Positions 28,738-38,970 of a stretch of DNA of 64,000 nt are shown piece after piece. The notes below the pieces were generated by a model. That model did no database searches. It had not been told where the DNA came from and was given only the letters and a program-made list of their open reading frames with translations. The stretch is from Luteimonas mephitis DSM 12574 (GTDB taxonomy: Bacteria; Pseudomonadota; Gammaproteobacteria; Xanthomonadales; Xanthomonadaceae), in contig NZ_AULN01000019.1 in the NCBI RefSeq assembly GCF_000422305.1, positions 103,284 to 167,283 on the forward strand, given 5' to 3'. A program made the translations under genes and the position numbers. The number at the start of each line of letters is the position of its first letter. Position 1 is the first letter of the stretch.

Positions 28738-29262
28738 TTATTTCTTCTTCGGGGCGATCATCATGACCATCTGCCGGCCTTCCAGGCGCGGGCGCGATTC
28801 GATCACGATGTCTTCGCCCAGGTCGGCCTCGATCCGGTTGGCCATCTCGCGTCCAAGCTCCTGGTGGCTCATCTCGCGGCCACGGAAGCGGATGTTGACC
28901 TTGATCTTGTCGCCTTCCTCGAGGAAACGGCGCATGTTGCGCAGCTTGATCTGGTAGTCACCCTCGTCGGTGACCGGCCGGAACTTCATTTCCTTGATCT
29001 CGACCTGCTTGGTCTTCTTCTTGGCTTCGTTGGCCTTCTTCTGCTGCTCGAAGCGGAACTTGCCGAAGTCCATGACCTTGCAGACCGGCGGATCGGCGTT
29101 GGGCTGGATCTCGACGAGGTCGAGCCCGGCGTCCTCGGCCAGTTGCAGCGCTTCTTCGCGCGAGAGCACGCCGACCATTTCGCCGTCCGCACCGATCACG
29201 CGCACCCGCGGTACTCGGATGTCCTGGTTCCTGCGATTTTGCTTGCTGTCAGGGATACTGAT
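28738..29262 (-). CDS. infC: Translation initiation factor IF-3
   Basis: 174 residues. N-domain with [20 protein letters not shown], Lys-rich linker ([20 protein letters not shown]) and C-domain ending [14 protein letters not shown]-3 proofreads initiator tRNA and start codons on the 30S subunit. Homology begins at [13 protein letters not shown], where the codon is ATC at 29260-29262 with GGAG (29271-29274) eight bases upstream. No ATG, GTG or TTG lies there. A canonical start 24 codons further upstream (29334) gives an unconserved extension. The non-AUG start is the known means of IF-3 self-repression. Confidence 0.95.
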   Translation of the reverse strand: MSIPDSKQNRRNQDIRVPRVRVIGADGEMVGVLSREEALQLAEDAGLDLVEIQPNADPPVCKVMDFGKFRFEQQKKANEAKKKTKQVEIKEMKFRPVTDEGDYQIKLRNMRRFLEEGDKIKVNIRFRGREMSHQELGREMANRIEADLGEDIVIESRPRLEGRQMVMMIAPKKK

Positions 29263-29349
29263 ATGTGGATCTCCAAGGAAACTGGTGCCGGACACCGCGG
29301 TGTCCGGGCCTGCCGGCGCGCGGCCATCGGCCACGCACCGGGTACAACC

Positions 29350-31257
29350 TCACGACGCTGCGTGCCCGTCAACCAGGCGCGCGGCAAAGTCTGCGACGGA
29401 CATCGTCCCCAGATCTTCCCCTGACCGCGTGCGCACGGCGACTGCCCCGTTCTCCTTTTCGCGGTCCCCCACCACGAGCAGGTACGGCACGCGCTGCAGC
29501 GTATGCTCGCGGATCTTATAGCCGATTTTCTCGTTCCGCAAATCCTCCGTGACCCGGAAGCCTTGATTTGCAAGGGTTTTCCGGACTTCCCGGACCCAAG
29601 CGGCCTGGGCGTCGGTAATGTTCATCACCACCGCCTGCACCGGGGCCAGCCAGACCGGCAAATTGCCGGCGTGGTGCTCGATCAGGATGCCGATGAAGCG
29701 CTCCATCGAGCCAACGATGGCGCGGTGCAACATGACCGGGTGGCGCTTCTGGCTCTGCTCGTCCACGTACTCGGCGCCAAGGCGGCCCGGCATCATGAAG
29801 TCGACCTGCATCGTGCCCAGCTGCCAGGTGCGGCCGATCGCGTCACGCAGGTGATACTCGATCTTCGGGCCGTAGAAGGCACCCTCCCCCGGGAGCTCGG
29901 TCCACTCCACGCCGGCAGCGCGCAGGGCCGATCGCAGCGCCTCCTCGGCCTTGTCCCAGGTGGCGTCGTCGCCCAGCCGCGGCTCCGGGCGCAGGGCCAG
30001 CTTGACCTGGACGTCGGTGAAGCCGAAGTCGGCGTAGACCTGCATCGCCTGGACGTGGAAATCGGTGACCTCGGACTCGATCTGGTCCTCGGTGCAGAAC
30101 ACGTGGCCGTCGTCCTGGGTGAAGCCGCGCACGCGCAGGATGCCGTGCAGCGCGCCGGACGGCTCGTTGCGGTGGCAACTGCCGAACTCGCCATAGCGGA
30201 TCGGCAGGTCGCGGTAGCTGTGCAGGCCCTGGTTGAACACCTGCACGTGGCCGGGGCAGTTCATCGGCTTCACCGCGTAGGTCCGCTTCTCGGACTCGGT
30301 GAAGAACATGTTGTCCTTGTAGTTGTCCCAGTGGCCGGACTTCTTCCACAGCTCGACGTCGAGGATCTGCGGGCAGCGGACCTCGCCGTAGCCGGTGTCG
30401 CGGTACACCTTGCGCATGTACTGCTCGACCGCCTGCCAGATGCTCCAGCCCTTGGGATGCCAGAACACCAGCCCCGGCGCCTCTTCCTGCAGGTGGAACA
30501 GGTCCTGCTGCCTGCCGATGCGGCGGTGGTCGCGCTTCTCGGCTTCCTCGATGCGCTGGATGTACGCCGCCAGCTGCTTCCTGTCGGCCCAGGCGGTGCC
30601 GTAGATGCGCTGCAGCTGCTCGTTCTTCGAGTCGCCGCGCCAGTACGCGCCGGAGATGCGAGTGAGCTTGAACGCCTTGAGGAAGCGCGTGTTCGGCACG
30701 TGCGGGCCGCGGCACATGTCGACGTATTCCTGATGGTGGTACAGGCCCATCTGGGTGATGTCGTCGTCCATGTCGGCGATCAGGCGCAGCTTGTACTCCT
30801 CGCCGCGGGCCCTGAATGTCTCGATGACCTCCGCGCGCGGCGTCATCTTCTTGACCACGTCGTAGTCCTGCGCGATCAGCTCGGCCATGCGCTGCTCGAT
30901 CGCGGCCATGTCCTCGGGCGTGAACGGGCGCTCGTGCCAGATGTCGTAGTAGAAACCCTCGTCGATCACCGGGCCGATCACCATCTTCGCGTCCGGGTAC
31001 AGCTGCTTGACCGCGTGGCCGACCAGGTGCGCAGCGGAGTGGCGGATGATCTCGACGCCCTCGTCGTCCTTCGGGGTGATGATCTGCAGCGCGGCGTCGT
31101 GGTCGATGACGTCGCTGGCGTCGACCAGCCGGCCATCGACCTTGCCGGCCACGGTGGCCTTGGCCAGGCCGGCACCGATGGACTGGGCGACGTCCATGAC
31201 CGAGACGGGATGTTCGAACTCGCGGCGGCTGCCGTCGGGGAGGGTGATGTTGATCAT
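29350..31257 (-). CDS. thrS: Threonyl-tRNA synthetase
   Basis: 635 residues, full length. N-terminal TGS domain, the editing domain with [16 protein letters not shown] and the CRGPHVPNT metal motif, the class II catalytic core with the zinc Cys in [10 protein letters not shown] and [11 protein letters not shown], and the anticodon-binding domain ([13 protein letters not shown]). It charges tRNA-Thr and clears mischarged Ser. The start MINITLPDG is the family start; the extension to 31371 crosses a repeat. Head of the thrS-infC-rpmI-rplT-pheST block. Confidence 0.97.
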   Translation of the reverse strand: MINITLPDGSRREFEHPVSVMDVAQSIGAGLAKATVAGKVDGRLVDASDVIDHDAALQIITPKDDEGVEIIRHSAAHLVGHAVKQLYPDAKMVIGPVIDEGFYYDIWHERPFTPEDMAAIEQRMAELIAQDYDVVKKMTPRAEVIETFRARGEEYKLRLIADMDDDITQMGLYHHQEYVDMCRGPHVPNTRFLKAFKLTRISGAYWRGDSKNEQLQRIYGTAWADRKQLAAYIQRIEEAEKRDHRRIGRQQDLFHLQEEAPGLVFWHPKGWSIWQAVEQYMRKVYRDTGYGEVRCPQILDVELWKKSGHWDNYKDNMFFTESEKRTYAVKPMNCPGHVQVFNQGLHSYRDLPIRYGEFGSCHRNEPSGALHGILRVRGFTQDDGHVFCTEDQIESEVTDFHVQAMQVYADFGFTDVQVKLALRPEPRLGDDATWDKAEEALRSALRAAGVEWTELPGEGAFYGPKIEYHLRDAIGRTWQLGTMQVDFMMPGRLGAEYVDEQSQKRHPVMLHRAIVGSMERFIGILIEHHAGNLPVWLAPVQAVVMNITDAQAAWVREVRKTLANQGFRVTEDLRNEKIGYKIREHTLQRVPYLLVVGDREKENGAVAVRTRSGEDLGTMSVADFAARLVDGHAAS

Positions 31258-31293
31258 TGGACTCAGGGCGTTCGTATTGGAAGCGGCATTCTC

Positions 31294-31355
31294 GTGGGAG
31301 CGGCGCAAGCCGCGATGCCTTGCCGGCATGCCGTAGCGGCTTGCGCCGCTCCCAC
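31294..31355. repeat. REP-like palindromic repeat
   Basis: Perfect 20-base inverted arms (31294-31313 and 31336-31355) with core GGAGCGGCGCAAGCCGC around a 22-base centre that is itself dyad-symmetric (gccttgccggcatgcc). It lies between tRNA-Val and thrS and is similar to the repeat at 5382-5459. Confidence 0.85.
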
Positions 31356-31370
31356 GGTGTTGTCCGGGCA

Positions 31371-31395
31371 ATAAAAAAAGCGCCTCGCGGCGCCT
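31371..31395 (-). terminator. Terminator of tRNA-Val
   Basis: On the minus strand the stem GCGCC, loop GCGA, arm GGCGC is followed by seven T. It lies about 120 bases downstream of tRNA-Val and just upstream of thrS. Confidence 0.8.
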
Positions 31396-31514
31396 GGATC
31401 GTCAGCCCCGTGAGGTTTCAGCGATGGGCGATGGTAGTGTCCATGTCGCACGCTCGGCTCGCGTTGACCGCGGCCACCTCGAATCATCTTGCGCCAATAT
31501 GCCACGCCGCAGCG

Positions 31515-31589
31515 TGGTGGGCGGTACAGGGTTCGAACCTGTGACCCCTACCATGTCAAGGTAGTGCTCTACCGCTGAGCTAACCGCCC
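31515..31589 (-). tRNA. tRNA-Val (anticodon GAC)
   Basis: A 75-base cloverleaf with acceptor GGGCGGT, D-arm GCTCAGCGGTAGAGC, anticodon arm CTACC/GGTAG presenting GAC, T-loop GGTTCGAACCC and encoded CCA. Confidence 0.97.
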
Positions 31590-31898
31590 GAAGGGGTGCG
31601 AATTCTAGCCCGCGGGTCCGCCGGTGCACAAGCGAAGCCGGTCGCCGGCGGGCGAAGGTCGCCCCTGCGTCGGGCCGCCGCCAGGTCCCTGGCAACTGTC
31701 TCCGTCGCAGGCTCCCGGCGCTCGCCAAGGGCACCGGCCCCAATCTGAGCCCGGGCGACGACCGGAAACCACAATGCGCCGCGCGGGAGCGACAGAAGCC
31801 ACGCGCTTTTGCGGACTGCGCCGAATCCGCTGCCCCCGCCCGCGTGGAAATGACGATCAGGGTTGCCGAGACCCCTTGCCGGGCCGCCAAGGCCGCGA
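31590..31898. other. Spacer between uvrB and tRNA-Val
   Basis: 309 GC-rich bases. Reading frames here are only shadows and no conserved protein is visible. It should contain the tRNA-Val promoter and the 3' end of the uvrB transcript. No clear T-tailed hairpin was seen. Confidence 0.4.
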
Positions 31899-33932
31899 TC
31901 AGCCCGCCAGCATCGCGTCTTTCAGCCGGCGGATGCGGTCGCGTACCTGCGCGGCCTCCTCGAACTCCAGGTCGCGCGCGTGCTGGTACATCTGCTGCTC
32001 CAGCACCTTGAGCTGCGCCGTGGCCTGGGCCGGGTCGAGCGCGGCGTAATCCTCGCTGGCCTCGGCGACCTGGCGCTGCCTGCCGCGGCTCTTCTTCTCG
32101 GTGGAGGGATCGGGGCGCGCACCTTCCATGATGTCGACGATGTTCTTCTGCACCGACTGCGGGGTGATGCCGTGCTCGGTGTTGTACTCGACCTGCTTGG
32201 CGCGGCGACGGTCGGTCTCGTCGATCGCCCGCTTCATCGAATCGGTGATCCGGTCCGCATACAGGATCGCCTTGCCGCGGAGGTTGCGGGCGGCGCGGCC
32301 GATGGTCTGGATCAGCGAGCCGGTCGAACGCAGGAAGCCTTCCTTGTCCGCGTCGAGGATCGCCACCAGCGACACCTCGGGCATGTCCAGGCCCTCGCGC
32401 AGCAGGTTGATGCCGACCAATACGTCGAACTTGCCCAGCCGCAGGTCGCGGATGATCTCGACGCGCTCGACCGTGTCCACGTCCGAGTGCAGGTAGCGCA
32501 CGCGGACATCGTGCTCGCCGAGGTAATCGGTGAGGTTCTCGGCCATGCGCTTGGTCAGCGTGGTGACCAGCACGCGGTCGCCCATCGCCACGCGCAGGTT
32601 GATCTCCCCGAGCAGGTCGTCGACCTGGGTCGCCACCGGGCGGATCTCCACCTCCGGGTCGATCAGGCCGGTCGGGCGCACCACCAGCTCCACCACCTGC
32701 CCCTGCGACTTCTCCAGCTCGTACTCGCGCGGGGTGGCCGAGACGAAGATCGTGCGCGGCGACCGGCCTTCCCACTCCATGAACTGCAGCGGCCGGTTGT
32801 CGAGCGCCGACGGCAGCCGGAAGCCGAATTCCACCAGCGTTTCCTTGCGCGACCGGTCGCCCTTGTACATCGCGCCGATCTGCGGGACGGTCACGTGCGA
32901 CTCGTCGACCACCAGCAGCGCATCGGGCGGCAGGTAGTCGAACAGGCACGGCGGCGCCTCGCCGGGCATGCGCCCGGTCAGGTGCCGCGAGTAGTTCTCG
33001 ATGCCGTTGCAGTAGCCGACCTCGGCCATCATCTCCAGATCGAACTGGGTGCGCTGCTGCAGCCGCTGCGCCTCGACCAGCTTGTTCTGCGCGTAGAACT
33101 GCTCCAGCCGCTGCGGCAGCTCGTCCTTGATCGCGTTGATCGCGTCGAGCACGGTGCGGCGCGTGGTGACGTAGTGCGATTTCGGATAGATCGTGTAGCG
33201 CGGCAGCGTGCGCAGGGTTTCGCCGGTGAGCGGATCGAACAGGGTCAGCTTCTCGATCTCGCCGTCGAACAGCTCCATCCGCAGCGCCTCGGAATCCGAT
33301 TCCGCGGGATGCACGTCGATGACCTCGCCGCGCACCCGATAGGTGCCGCGGCGCAGCTCGGTGTCGTTGCGGCTGTACTGCATCTCGGTCAGGCGCCGGA
33401 TCAACTCGCGCTGGTCGATGCGCTCGCCGCGCACCATGTGCAGCACCATCTTGAAGTACTCGTTGGGATCGCCGAGGCCGTAGATCGCCGACACCGTGCA
33501 GACGATGATCGCGTCGCGCCGCTCCAGCAGCGCCTTGGTCGCCGACAGCCGCATCTGTTCGATGTGTTCGTTGATCGAGCTGTCCTTGTCGATGAACGTG
33601 TCCGACGACGGGATGTAGGCCTCGGGCTGGTAGTAGTCGTAGTAGCTGACGAAGTACTCGACCGCGTTGTGCGGGAAGAACGCCTTGAACTCGCCGTACA
33701 GCTGCGCCGCCAGGGTCTTGTTCGGCGCCATCACCAGGGTCGGCTTCTGCACCTGCTGGATCACGTTGGCGATGGTGTAGGTCTTGCCCGAGCCGGTCAC
33801 GCCCAGCAGCGTCTGCCTTGCCAGGCCGCTCTCGAAGCCCTCGACCAGCTTCTCGATCGCCTGCGGCTGGTCGCCCGCCGGTTCGTAGGGGGCGACGAGC
33901 TGGAAGCTGGCGGGATGGAGGGCGTCGGACAT
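31899..33932 (-). CDS. uvrB: Excinuclease ABC subunit B
   Basis: 677 residues, full length. It is the damage-verifying helicase of nucleotide excision repair. Walker A GVTGSGKT, the damage-probing beta-hairpin ([12 protein letters not shown]), the DESH box, helicase motifs V/VI ([25 protein letters not shown]) and a C-terminal UVR motif that binds UvrC are all present. The start [12 protein letters not shown] was chosen; the extension to 34274 is not conserved. I did not find a convincing LexA box upstream. Confidence 0.97.
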   Translation of the reverse strand: MSDALHPASFQLVAPYEPAGDQPQAIEKLVEGFESGLARQTLLGVTGSGKTYTIANVIQQVQKPTLVMAPNKTLAAQLYGEFKAFFPHNAVEYFVSYYDYYQPEAYIPSSDTFIDKDSSINEHIEQMRLSATKALLERRDAIIVCTVSAIYGLGDPNEYFKMVLHMVRGERIDQRELIRRLTEMQYSRNDTELRRGTYRVRGEVIDVHPAESDSEALRMELFDGEIEKLTLFDPLTGETLRTLPRYTIYPKSHYVTTRRTVLDAINAIKDELPQRLEQFYAQNKLVEAQRLQQRTQFDLEMMAEVGYCNGIENYSRHLTGRMPGEAPPCLFDYLPPDALLVVDESHVTVPQIGAMYKGDRSRKETLVEFGFRLPSALDNRPLQFMEWEGRSPRTIFVSATPREYELEKSQGQVVELVVRPTGLIDPEVEIRPVATQVDDLLGEINLRVAMGDRVLVTTLTKRMAENLTDYLGEHDVRVRYLHSDVDTVERVEIIRDLRLGKFDVLVGINLLREGLDMPEVSLVAILDADKEGFLRSTGSLIQTIGRAARNLRGKAILYADRITDSMKRAIDETDRRRAKQVEYNTEHGITPQSVQKNIVDIMEGARPDPSTEKKSRGRQRQVAEASEDYAALDPAQATAQLKVLEQQMYQHARDLEFEEAAQVRDRIRRLKDAMLAG

Positions 33933-34276
33933 GGGGTTGGGGGCGGGAGGCGGATCGGCCAGTCTAGCGAGTCCACGGATATGGGGCCGCACGGCTGATG
34001 GGCAACCACCTATTGCAGCGCAAAGGATCATGACCACGTGTCTCAAAGCTCCCAGGGCTGGAACAGCGCGTCCGGAGGCAACTGATCGCGCATCCGGCAG
34101 GCGCTCCCGGCCGTGGCCGCCCGCGCGGCAGCCCGCTTGCTGCGCCGGCCCTGCGCCCGCCGCGGAGAATTCCGACACGGATCTCAGGCTTCCCCCACGG
34201 AAGCCCGCCAGCACCACCGATATCCGCCCCTCGACGCACCTCCTAACCTGTCCGTTCCACAGGCATGGAGCCAAAC
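33933..34276. other. Divergent spacer between uvrB and the pseudopilin gene
   Basis: 344 bases holding the promoters of both genes. No gene-like frame, tRNA or strong repeat is visible. The pseudopilin ribosome-binding site GGAG lies at its right edge. Confidence 0.4.
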
Positions 34277-34828
34277 ATGAACCGCAAGGAAGCAGGTTTT
34301 TCCCTGATTGAACTGGTCGTCACGCTCTCCGTGATGGCGATCATCCTGACGATCGCCCTGCCCTCTTTCGCAGCCATGGTGCAGAGGTCCCGCGCGTCCA
34401 GCACCTACCACCTGCTCACCACATCCTTTGCCGCGGCTCGGTTGCAGGCGGTCAAGGACAATGCGCCGGTGACCGTCTGCCCCAGTAGCGATGGACGCAC
34501 ATGCCGGGACGACATGATCTGGAGCAACGGCTGGATCCTTTACCAGGATCCCGGCCAAGATGACCAGCCGCGGACCGCAGACATGGTGATCCAAAGGTTC
34601 GAGGGCCTTGACGACAGCTTGCAGCTCAGGAGTACGGCCGGCCGCAAGCGCGTGCGTTTCCAATCCACCGGCTGGGCCTTCGGCAGCAACCTGAGCGTCC
34701 GCCTTTGCCACACGGGGGAGAATGAGAGCGAATTCCTGGGCAGCGTCATCGTCAACAACGCCGGCAGGGCCCGGACCGAACGCCAGCGTGAGCCCACGCG
34801 CTGCCCGTTCATCGCCGAAGCCGGGTAG
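34277..34828 (+). CDS. GspH/FimT-family pseudopilin
   Basis: 183 residues. A short basic leader is followed by the prepilin peptidase site (G7, then [20 protein letters not shown] with Glu at +5) and a C-terminal globular GspH/FimT domain with Cys residues ([12 protein letters not shown]). After cleavage by PilD it would be a minor type IV pilin or type II secretion pseudopilin. It is an isolated copy: no other pilin genes are adjacent. The start is the ATG with GGAG six bases upstream, not the ATG at 34265. Confidence 0.9.
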   Translation: MNRKEAGFSLIELVVTLSVMAIILTIALPSFAAMVQRSRASSTYHLLTTSFAAARLQAVKDNAPVTVCPSSDGRTCRDDMIWSNGWILYQDPGQDDQPRTADMVIQRFEGLDDSLQLRSTAGRKRVRFQSTGWAFGSNLSVRLCHTGENESEFLGSVIVNNAGRARTERQREPTRCPFIAEAG

Positions 34829-34906
34829 GCCGTCACAGCCGATCGCAGGTTCCTTTGCAGGTCCTTGCTTGACCCGGGCGCTCCACCGCCTAAAATACCC
34901 GTCCCC

Positions 34907-34983
34907 GCCCGAATAGCTCAGCTGGTTAGAGCACTTGACTGTTAATCAGGGGGTCGCTGGTTCGAGTCCAGCTTCGGGCGCCA
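34907..34983 (+). tRNA. tRNA-Asn (anticodon GTT), integration target
   Basis: A 77-base cloverleaf with acceptor GCCCGAA, D-arm GCTCAGCTGGTTAGAGC, anticodon GTT, T-loop GGTTCGAGTCC and encoded CCA. An integrase gene starts 262 bases downstream in the same direction, so the 3' half of this tRNA is the likely attachment site (attL). Confidence 0.97.
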
Positions 34984-35061
34984 GATTGCTGTACACGGGT
35001 GTTCGCCAACATCCGGCATCGGATCGAAAGGTCCGGTAAAAACAAGCAGATACGAGATTCT

Positions 35062-35131
35062 GATGCCCGCGGATGTCCACCGACGTCCGCGGGCATCGTC
35101 GTCTGGTGTGAGTAGATTTGTGAGTAGATTT
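35062..35131. repeat. Hairpin and tandem 12-base repeat before the integrase
   Basis: A perfect 12-base inverted repeat (gatgcccgcgga at 35062-35073, complement at 35086-35097) is followed by two directly abutting copies of gtgagtagattt (35108-35119 and 35120-35131). Repeats of the GTGAGTA type commonly precede integrases of tRNA-targeting islands, where they serve as arm-binding sites. Confidence 0.7.
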
Positions 35132-35244
35132 GCTGCCCGCAACGGGGCGGACAGCAATCGCTCAGCCGGCGGCCAGGTTGTAGTCGTCTCTCCACGGTGT
35201 GTGTCCACTGTTGCGGCCCATCCGCAGCCGATAGAACGTCGGAG

Positions 35245-36441
35245 ATGAAGCTCTCCGACACACGAATCCGTGCACTCAAGCCTCGCGACAGGATCTATCG
35301 CTTGGGCGATGGGCATGGACTGTGCCTGGAGGTTGCCCCCTCAGGCGCCAAGCTCTGGCGCTACCGCTATCGGTGGGCAGGCAAGCCCACGATGCTGTCA
35401 TTGGGTGCCTACCCGGGCGTTGGCCTGGCAGAAGCTCGCAGGAGAGTCCTGGAGCTTCGAGAGCTCCTCGCCTCAGGGGTCGATCCGGGAGAGGAGCACC
35501 GCAAACCCAGGCAGCTCCAGGCAGCCACCAGCGCCAGCCGATTCGAAGCTGTCGCGCGATCGTGGCGTGAGAGCAAGGCACCCCACCTCAAACCGAAAAC
35601 GCTGGTGAAGCTCGATGCCATCCTCGATCGTGACCTCATCCCAAGCCTTGGCAAGATTCCCATTGGGGAACTGGCCACTCCCGAGGTCGTGGCTGCGCTC
35701 GAAGAGATTTTGGATCGTGCACCGCATATGGCGCAGAAGGCACGTAGCTACCTGAACCAGATTGTCGAATTCTCGATCCGGAAGGGACTTCGCAAGGACG
35801 GGCACACTCTGACCCTCCGGGGAGTCATTCGCCTCCCCAAATCGAAGGGTCTTCCTGCTGCCATCGACGAGGATTCACTTCGAGAAGTAATGCGGGTTGT
35901 CCATGACCACCCGGACAGGATGATCAGGACGGCCCTGCAACTGCAGGCCTACACCGCATTGCGACCCAGCAACGTCGTCTCGGCCCGTTGGTCGGCCATC
36001 AATCTGGAAAAGGCAATCTGGCGAATTCCAGGCGAACAGATGAAAACAGGAGAAGACCATGATCTTCCCCTTCCACGTCAGGCCGTCGAGCTTCTCAGGG
36101 TCGCCGAGAAATGGCGTCGGGGCGGTAACAAGGCTGACTGGATGTTTCCGGCCATAGCCGAGCGCCAATCGCAGCACATGCATCGCGACACCTTGAGTAA
36201 GGCATTGCGAACGAGTGGATTGCAAGGCAGGCATGTTCCTCACGGATTTCGCGCGTCGTTCCGAACTTTGGCGCGCGAGGAACTCGACATTGACATTGAT
36301 GTCCTGGAGGCGCAGCTGGCTCATTCGGTAGGGGATGCAACCCAGCGCGCTTATAACCGGGCACGACATCTCAAGCGACGCGCCAAAGCATCCCAGTTCT
36401 GGGCCGACTATCTGGATGGCCTGGTGAAAGGCCAGAAATGA
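35245..36441 (+). CDS. Tyrosine-recombinase integrase (DUF4102/P4 type)
   Basis: 398 residues. N-terminal DUF4102 arm-binding domain (MKLSDTRIRALKPRDRIYRL, LSLGAYPGVGLAEARRR), central SAM-like domain, and catalytic domain with Arg240 (TALRPSNV), His332 and Arg335 (PHGFRASFRT) and the nucleophile Tyr369 (HSVGDATQRAYNRA). All active-site residues are intact. It catalyses site-specific integration and excision, here evidently at the adjacent tRNA-Asn. The in-frame start at 35197 is less family-like. Confidence 0.93.
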   Translation: MKLSDTRIRALKPRDRIYRLGDGHGLCLEVAPSGAKLWRYRYRWAGKPTMLSLGAYPGVGLAEARRRVLELRELLASGVDPGEEHRKPRQLQAATSASRFEAVARSWRESKAPHLKPKTLVKLDAILDRDLIPSLGKIPIGELATPEVVAALEEILDRAPHMAQKARSYLNQIVEFSIRKGLRKDGHTLTLRGVIRLPKSKGLPAAIDEDSLREVMRVVHDHPDRMIRTALQLQAYTALRPSNVVSARWSAINLEKAIWRIPGEQMKTGEDHDLPLPRQAVELLRVAEKWRRGGNKADWMFPAIAERQSQHMHRDTLSKALRTSGLQGRHVPHGFRASFRTLAREELDIDIDVLEAQLAHSVGDATQRAYNRARHLKRRAKASQFWADYLDGLVKGQK

Positions 36442-36666
36442 CAGGACACAAAGCGTAAATACAACTCTCGGGGTTCAGAAAATTCCTACACCACGATGCG
36501 TTGCGGTCCGACTGACTGCAACGTCATCGGCCGACAACACCGCACCGGTCAGCAACGCCTGATCCCCGCGTCCTGCTGCCGGTCATCCAGACAGGCGGGG
36601 CCGCAGGGACGCGGCGCTGCTGGCGCACCTGATGCGGATCGTTGCATCACTGTCAGGGGATTTTCC

Positions 36667-36981
36667 ATGCCCAAATTCGATGTAACGATCGAACTTGAAA
36701 AGCTGCCTATCGGGCGTGACACCTGCTGGTCTGCACCCTCCCTCGGCGCGAGTACAAGTGATTTCCATGGAATTCACTTGGCGCTACGGCGTCTGGAGGG
36801 ATACGGAAAAGTTCAGATCCTCGAGGAGGATGTCGGGACAGATTTCCCGCAGGGCCAAGTTCGTCGAATTACATTCCTGCGCCTCTCATTTCATACAGCA
36901 ACAGGTCCGACACCGAAGATGCCCAACAGCGATTCGCTCATCCTCCAAAGACGCCTTGCTGCCTCCAGGTCGATGGCGTAA
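36667..36981 (+). CDS. Small hypothetical protein
   Basis: 104 residues beginning MPKFDVTIELEKLPIGRDTC, with an AGGGGA box ten bases upstream. The first 75 residues have coding-like composition (YGKVQILEEDVGTDFPQGQV). The rest overlaps the end of the convergent SDR gene by 91 bases and looks random. It may be a real gene whose 3' end was replaced when the neighbouring segment was acquired. No family recognised. Confidence 0.35.
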   Translation: MPKFDVTIELEKLPIGRDTCWSAPSLGASTSDFHGIHLALRRLEGYGKVQILEEDVGTDFPQGQVRRITFLRLSFHTATGPTPKMPNSDSLILQRRLAASRSMA

Positions 36982-37895
36982 GGGGCCACCCCGTAGACTC
37001 GTCTCCCATCCCGCGATACCTCCCCTGTATCGAGCGCGGCGATATCCGAGTCGCGGCAGAAGACGCCGCCCATGCCGGCAAGCTGTTGACTCACCGCGCA
37101 CCATACGTGCGTGGCCGCGCCCTGAGCGATCGACTTCATGTCTCTATCCGGATCAATCACCGGCTCTCCATCTCGACCGAGGTAGCCTGCCTCTTTCAGC
37201 TGTTCGATCGGAATATGTTTGGACAAGCCGGTAACGATTCCTCCCGGGTGCAGGGAAAACGAACGGATCCCGTCGTCGCGCCCGAGGCGATCTACTTCGA
37301 CGCAGAACAGGATGTTGGCTGTCTTCGATTGCCCATAGGCAATCCAGCCGTCATATGCGCGCCGCTCGAAGTTGATGTCGTCCCACACGATGTCCGACAG
37401 GTGATGCCCGAGGGACGAAACGGACACCACGCGCGCGCCACCCGCCCGGCGCAGCGCTGGCCAAAGACGGTTGGTCAGCTGGAAGTGACCCAGGTGGTTT
37501 GTCGAAAGCTGTAACTCGTTGCCGCGCGCATCCCGCTCCAGGCGCGTCGAGGCCATGATGCCGGCATTGTTGACCAGGATGTCCACCGCCAACCCGGACT
37601 GCACGATCGCGCGGGCAAATGCGTCGATGGAATCGGGGTCTGTCAGGTCCATGCGCCCGACTTCGATGCGTCCGCCGATTTCCGCGATGGCGCGTCGTGC
37701 CCGATCGACCGAGCGAGCCGGAACGATGACCCTGGCACCGGCTTCCGACAGCGTCCTTGCCGCTTCGAGCCCAAGGCCGGCATGCCCTCCGGTGACGATC
37801 GCGAGTCGCCCGGTCAGATCTCTACCGCGTATGACATCCAGCGTAGTGCTGTGGGCGGTATGACCGCTTCCCAATGGTTTCTGCGGCGTGTGCAT
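36891..37895 (-). CDS. Short-chain dehydrogenase (retinol-dehydrogenase-like)
   Basis: 334 residues, a long SDR. Rossmann motif TGGHAGLG at 35-42, NNAG at 109-112, catalytic Ser in SVSSLG and YGQSK with Tyr187/Lys191. The insert and C-terminal extension resemble the WWOX/retinol dehydrogenase-like group, which usually reduces or oxidises lipophilic aldehydes and alcohols with NADP(H). The substrate is unknown. It lies alone on the minus strand inside the accessory region. Confidence 0.88.
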   Translation of the reverse strand: MHTPQKPLGSGHTAHSTTLDVIRGRDLTGRLAIVTGGHAGLGLEAARTLSEAGARVIVPARSVDRARRAIAEIGGRIEVGRMDLTDPDSIDAFARAIVQSGLAVDILVNNAGIMASTRLERDARGNELQLSTNHLGHFQLTNRLWPALRRAGGARVVSVSSLGHHLSDIVWDDINFERRAYDGWIAYGQSKTANILFCVEVDRLGRDDGIRSFSLHPGGIVTGLSKHIPIEQLKEAGYLGRDGEPVIDPDRDMKSIAQGAATHVWCAVSQQLAGMGGVFCRDSDIAALDTGEVSRDGRRVYGVAPYAIDLEAARRLWRMSESLLGIFGVGPVAV

Positions 37896-38192
37896 TGTCT
37901 ACTCCAAAGTCATCGGCCACGCGGACGATTCCGTTACCGGTCTGGCCCGATCAAAACGAAGTTGCATGGCGGGGATCGGCGACAGCCGTCCGAAGCCTAT
38001 ATCCGGCTGGAGCATGCGATAGCGCCTCCGGCGACCACACAGTGTTTCCTGTTCCGGGACAGTGACCGCCCGATCAGGTCGGTGCGCGCGGGCATCCGGG
38101 AGTTTGGCGGCAACAGATTGCGCACAACGCGTGTCACCCGGCATCCGCATTCAACACACGCAGGGCGTTGGTCATGATCGCTCGCCGCGTAG
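37896..38192. other. Upstream region of the SDR gene, no gene seen
   Basis: About 300 bases with stop codons in every frame of coding character. It should contain the minus-strand SDR promoter. Nothing else is identifiable. Confidence 0.35.
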
Positions 38193-38460
38193 AGCCGCAC
38201 TCAATTCGCACGGGATCGCACGCTTGAACATTGCGAGAGCGTCTACGGAAATGCAGGAAATCTGTTCCGCAACATCGTACTCGGGCGGCAATGGGACCGG
38301 CGCTGGCTGGAGTTCTACGAAGCCGCGCCTTGCCGCCACGGTGACGGCGTGGATACGGCACGCCTGCCTTTCTGGATTGTCCCTCCAGACACAACACCGC
38401 GAAGCCGGCGACGAGTCTTCCGGCACTACGGATTCCTGCCTAGTGTGAAAAAGCGGCATG
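38193..38460 (+). pseudogene. Possible remnant of a LuxR-type autoinducer-binding domain
   Basis: An open frame without a good start, in phase with the following SPW gene, has strong GC3 coding bias. It reads NLFRNIVLGRQWDRRWLEFY, followed by a stretch ending RLPFWIVPP and then RRVFRHYGF. The order of aromatic residues resembles the N-terminal ligand domain of LuxR-type regulators. No helix-turn-helix follows. Treat as an unproven gene fragment. Confidence 0.25.
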
Positions 38461-38531
38461 GGGTACGGGTCGCATGGCCCTTGTCATGTGTCCCAACAGC
38501 ACGCCGCTCCCTCACACCCTGGAGAAGAATC

Positions 38532-38903
38532 GTGAACTCGAATGCCTTGAACAAGACCTCCGCCACAACGACGGAGTCCTGGATCGACTGGACCAACCTG
38601 GTGCTCGGCGCCGTCCTGATCGTTTCACCCTGGATCGGATTGGGCGGCAGCGGATCGGTCGCGGCGAATGCCGTGGTCTGCGGCTTCGTTGTCGCCTGCG
38701 CTGCCGGTGTAGCCCTTGCCAAACCCTCGCTGGGTGCGGAAAGGACGAACGCATGGGTGGGCGTGTGGCTGCTGGCCGCCCCCTGGGTCCTCGCATTCTC
38801 CGGCAATGCAGGTGCCACGTGGACCAGCATCACCATTGGCCTCGCCATCACCTGTTTCGCCGGGATCCAGGTCACCCGGCTGAAGCGTTCCGCGCGCGGC
38901 TGA
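38532..38903 (+). CDS. SPW-repeat membrane protein
   Basis: 123 residues with four hydrophobic spans and two SPW-type repeats (WIDWTNLVLGAVLIVSPWIG and WLLAAPWVLAFSG). The family is a small inner-membrane protein of unknown role. The start is a GTG with GGAG seven bases upstream; the longer frame to 38349 lacks one. It lies upstream of an NTF2-like gene in the same direction. Confidence 0.88.
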   Translation: MNSNALNKTSATTTESWIDWTNLVLGAVLIVSPWIGLGGSGSVAANAVVCGFVVACAAGVALAKPSLGAERTNAWVGVWLLAAPWVLAFSGNAGATWTSITIGLAITCFAGIQVTRLKRSARG

Positions 38904-38970
38904 CGCCGTTCGCGAATGCAGGCCACAGTTCTGCGGCCAGACAACCCCTTCATCGCGAGAATTTCAAACC

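Noticed and set aside
29263..29334. Canonical ATG start for infC
   Set aside because: It adds 24 residues unlike any IF-3 and ignores the well-placed GGAG before ATC.
29503..33998. Long plus-strand frames opposite thrS and uvrB
   Set aside because: Shadows of two unmistakable housekeeping genes; no family resemblance.
38062..38459. Overlapping short frames on both strands
   Set aside because: Poor codon bias and no family. Only the frame listed as a possible LuxR-like remnant shows coding character.
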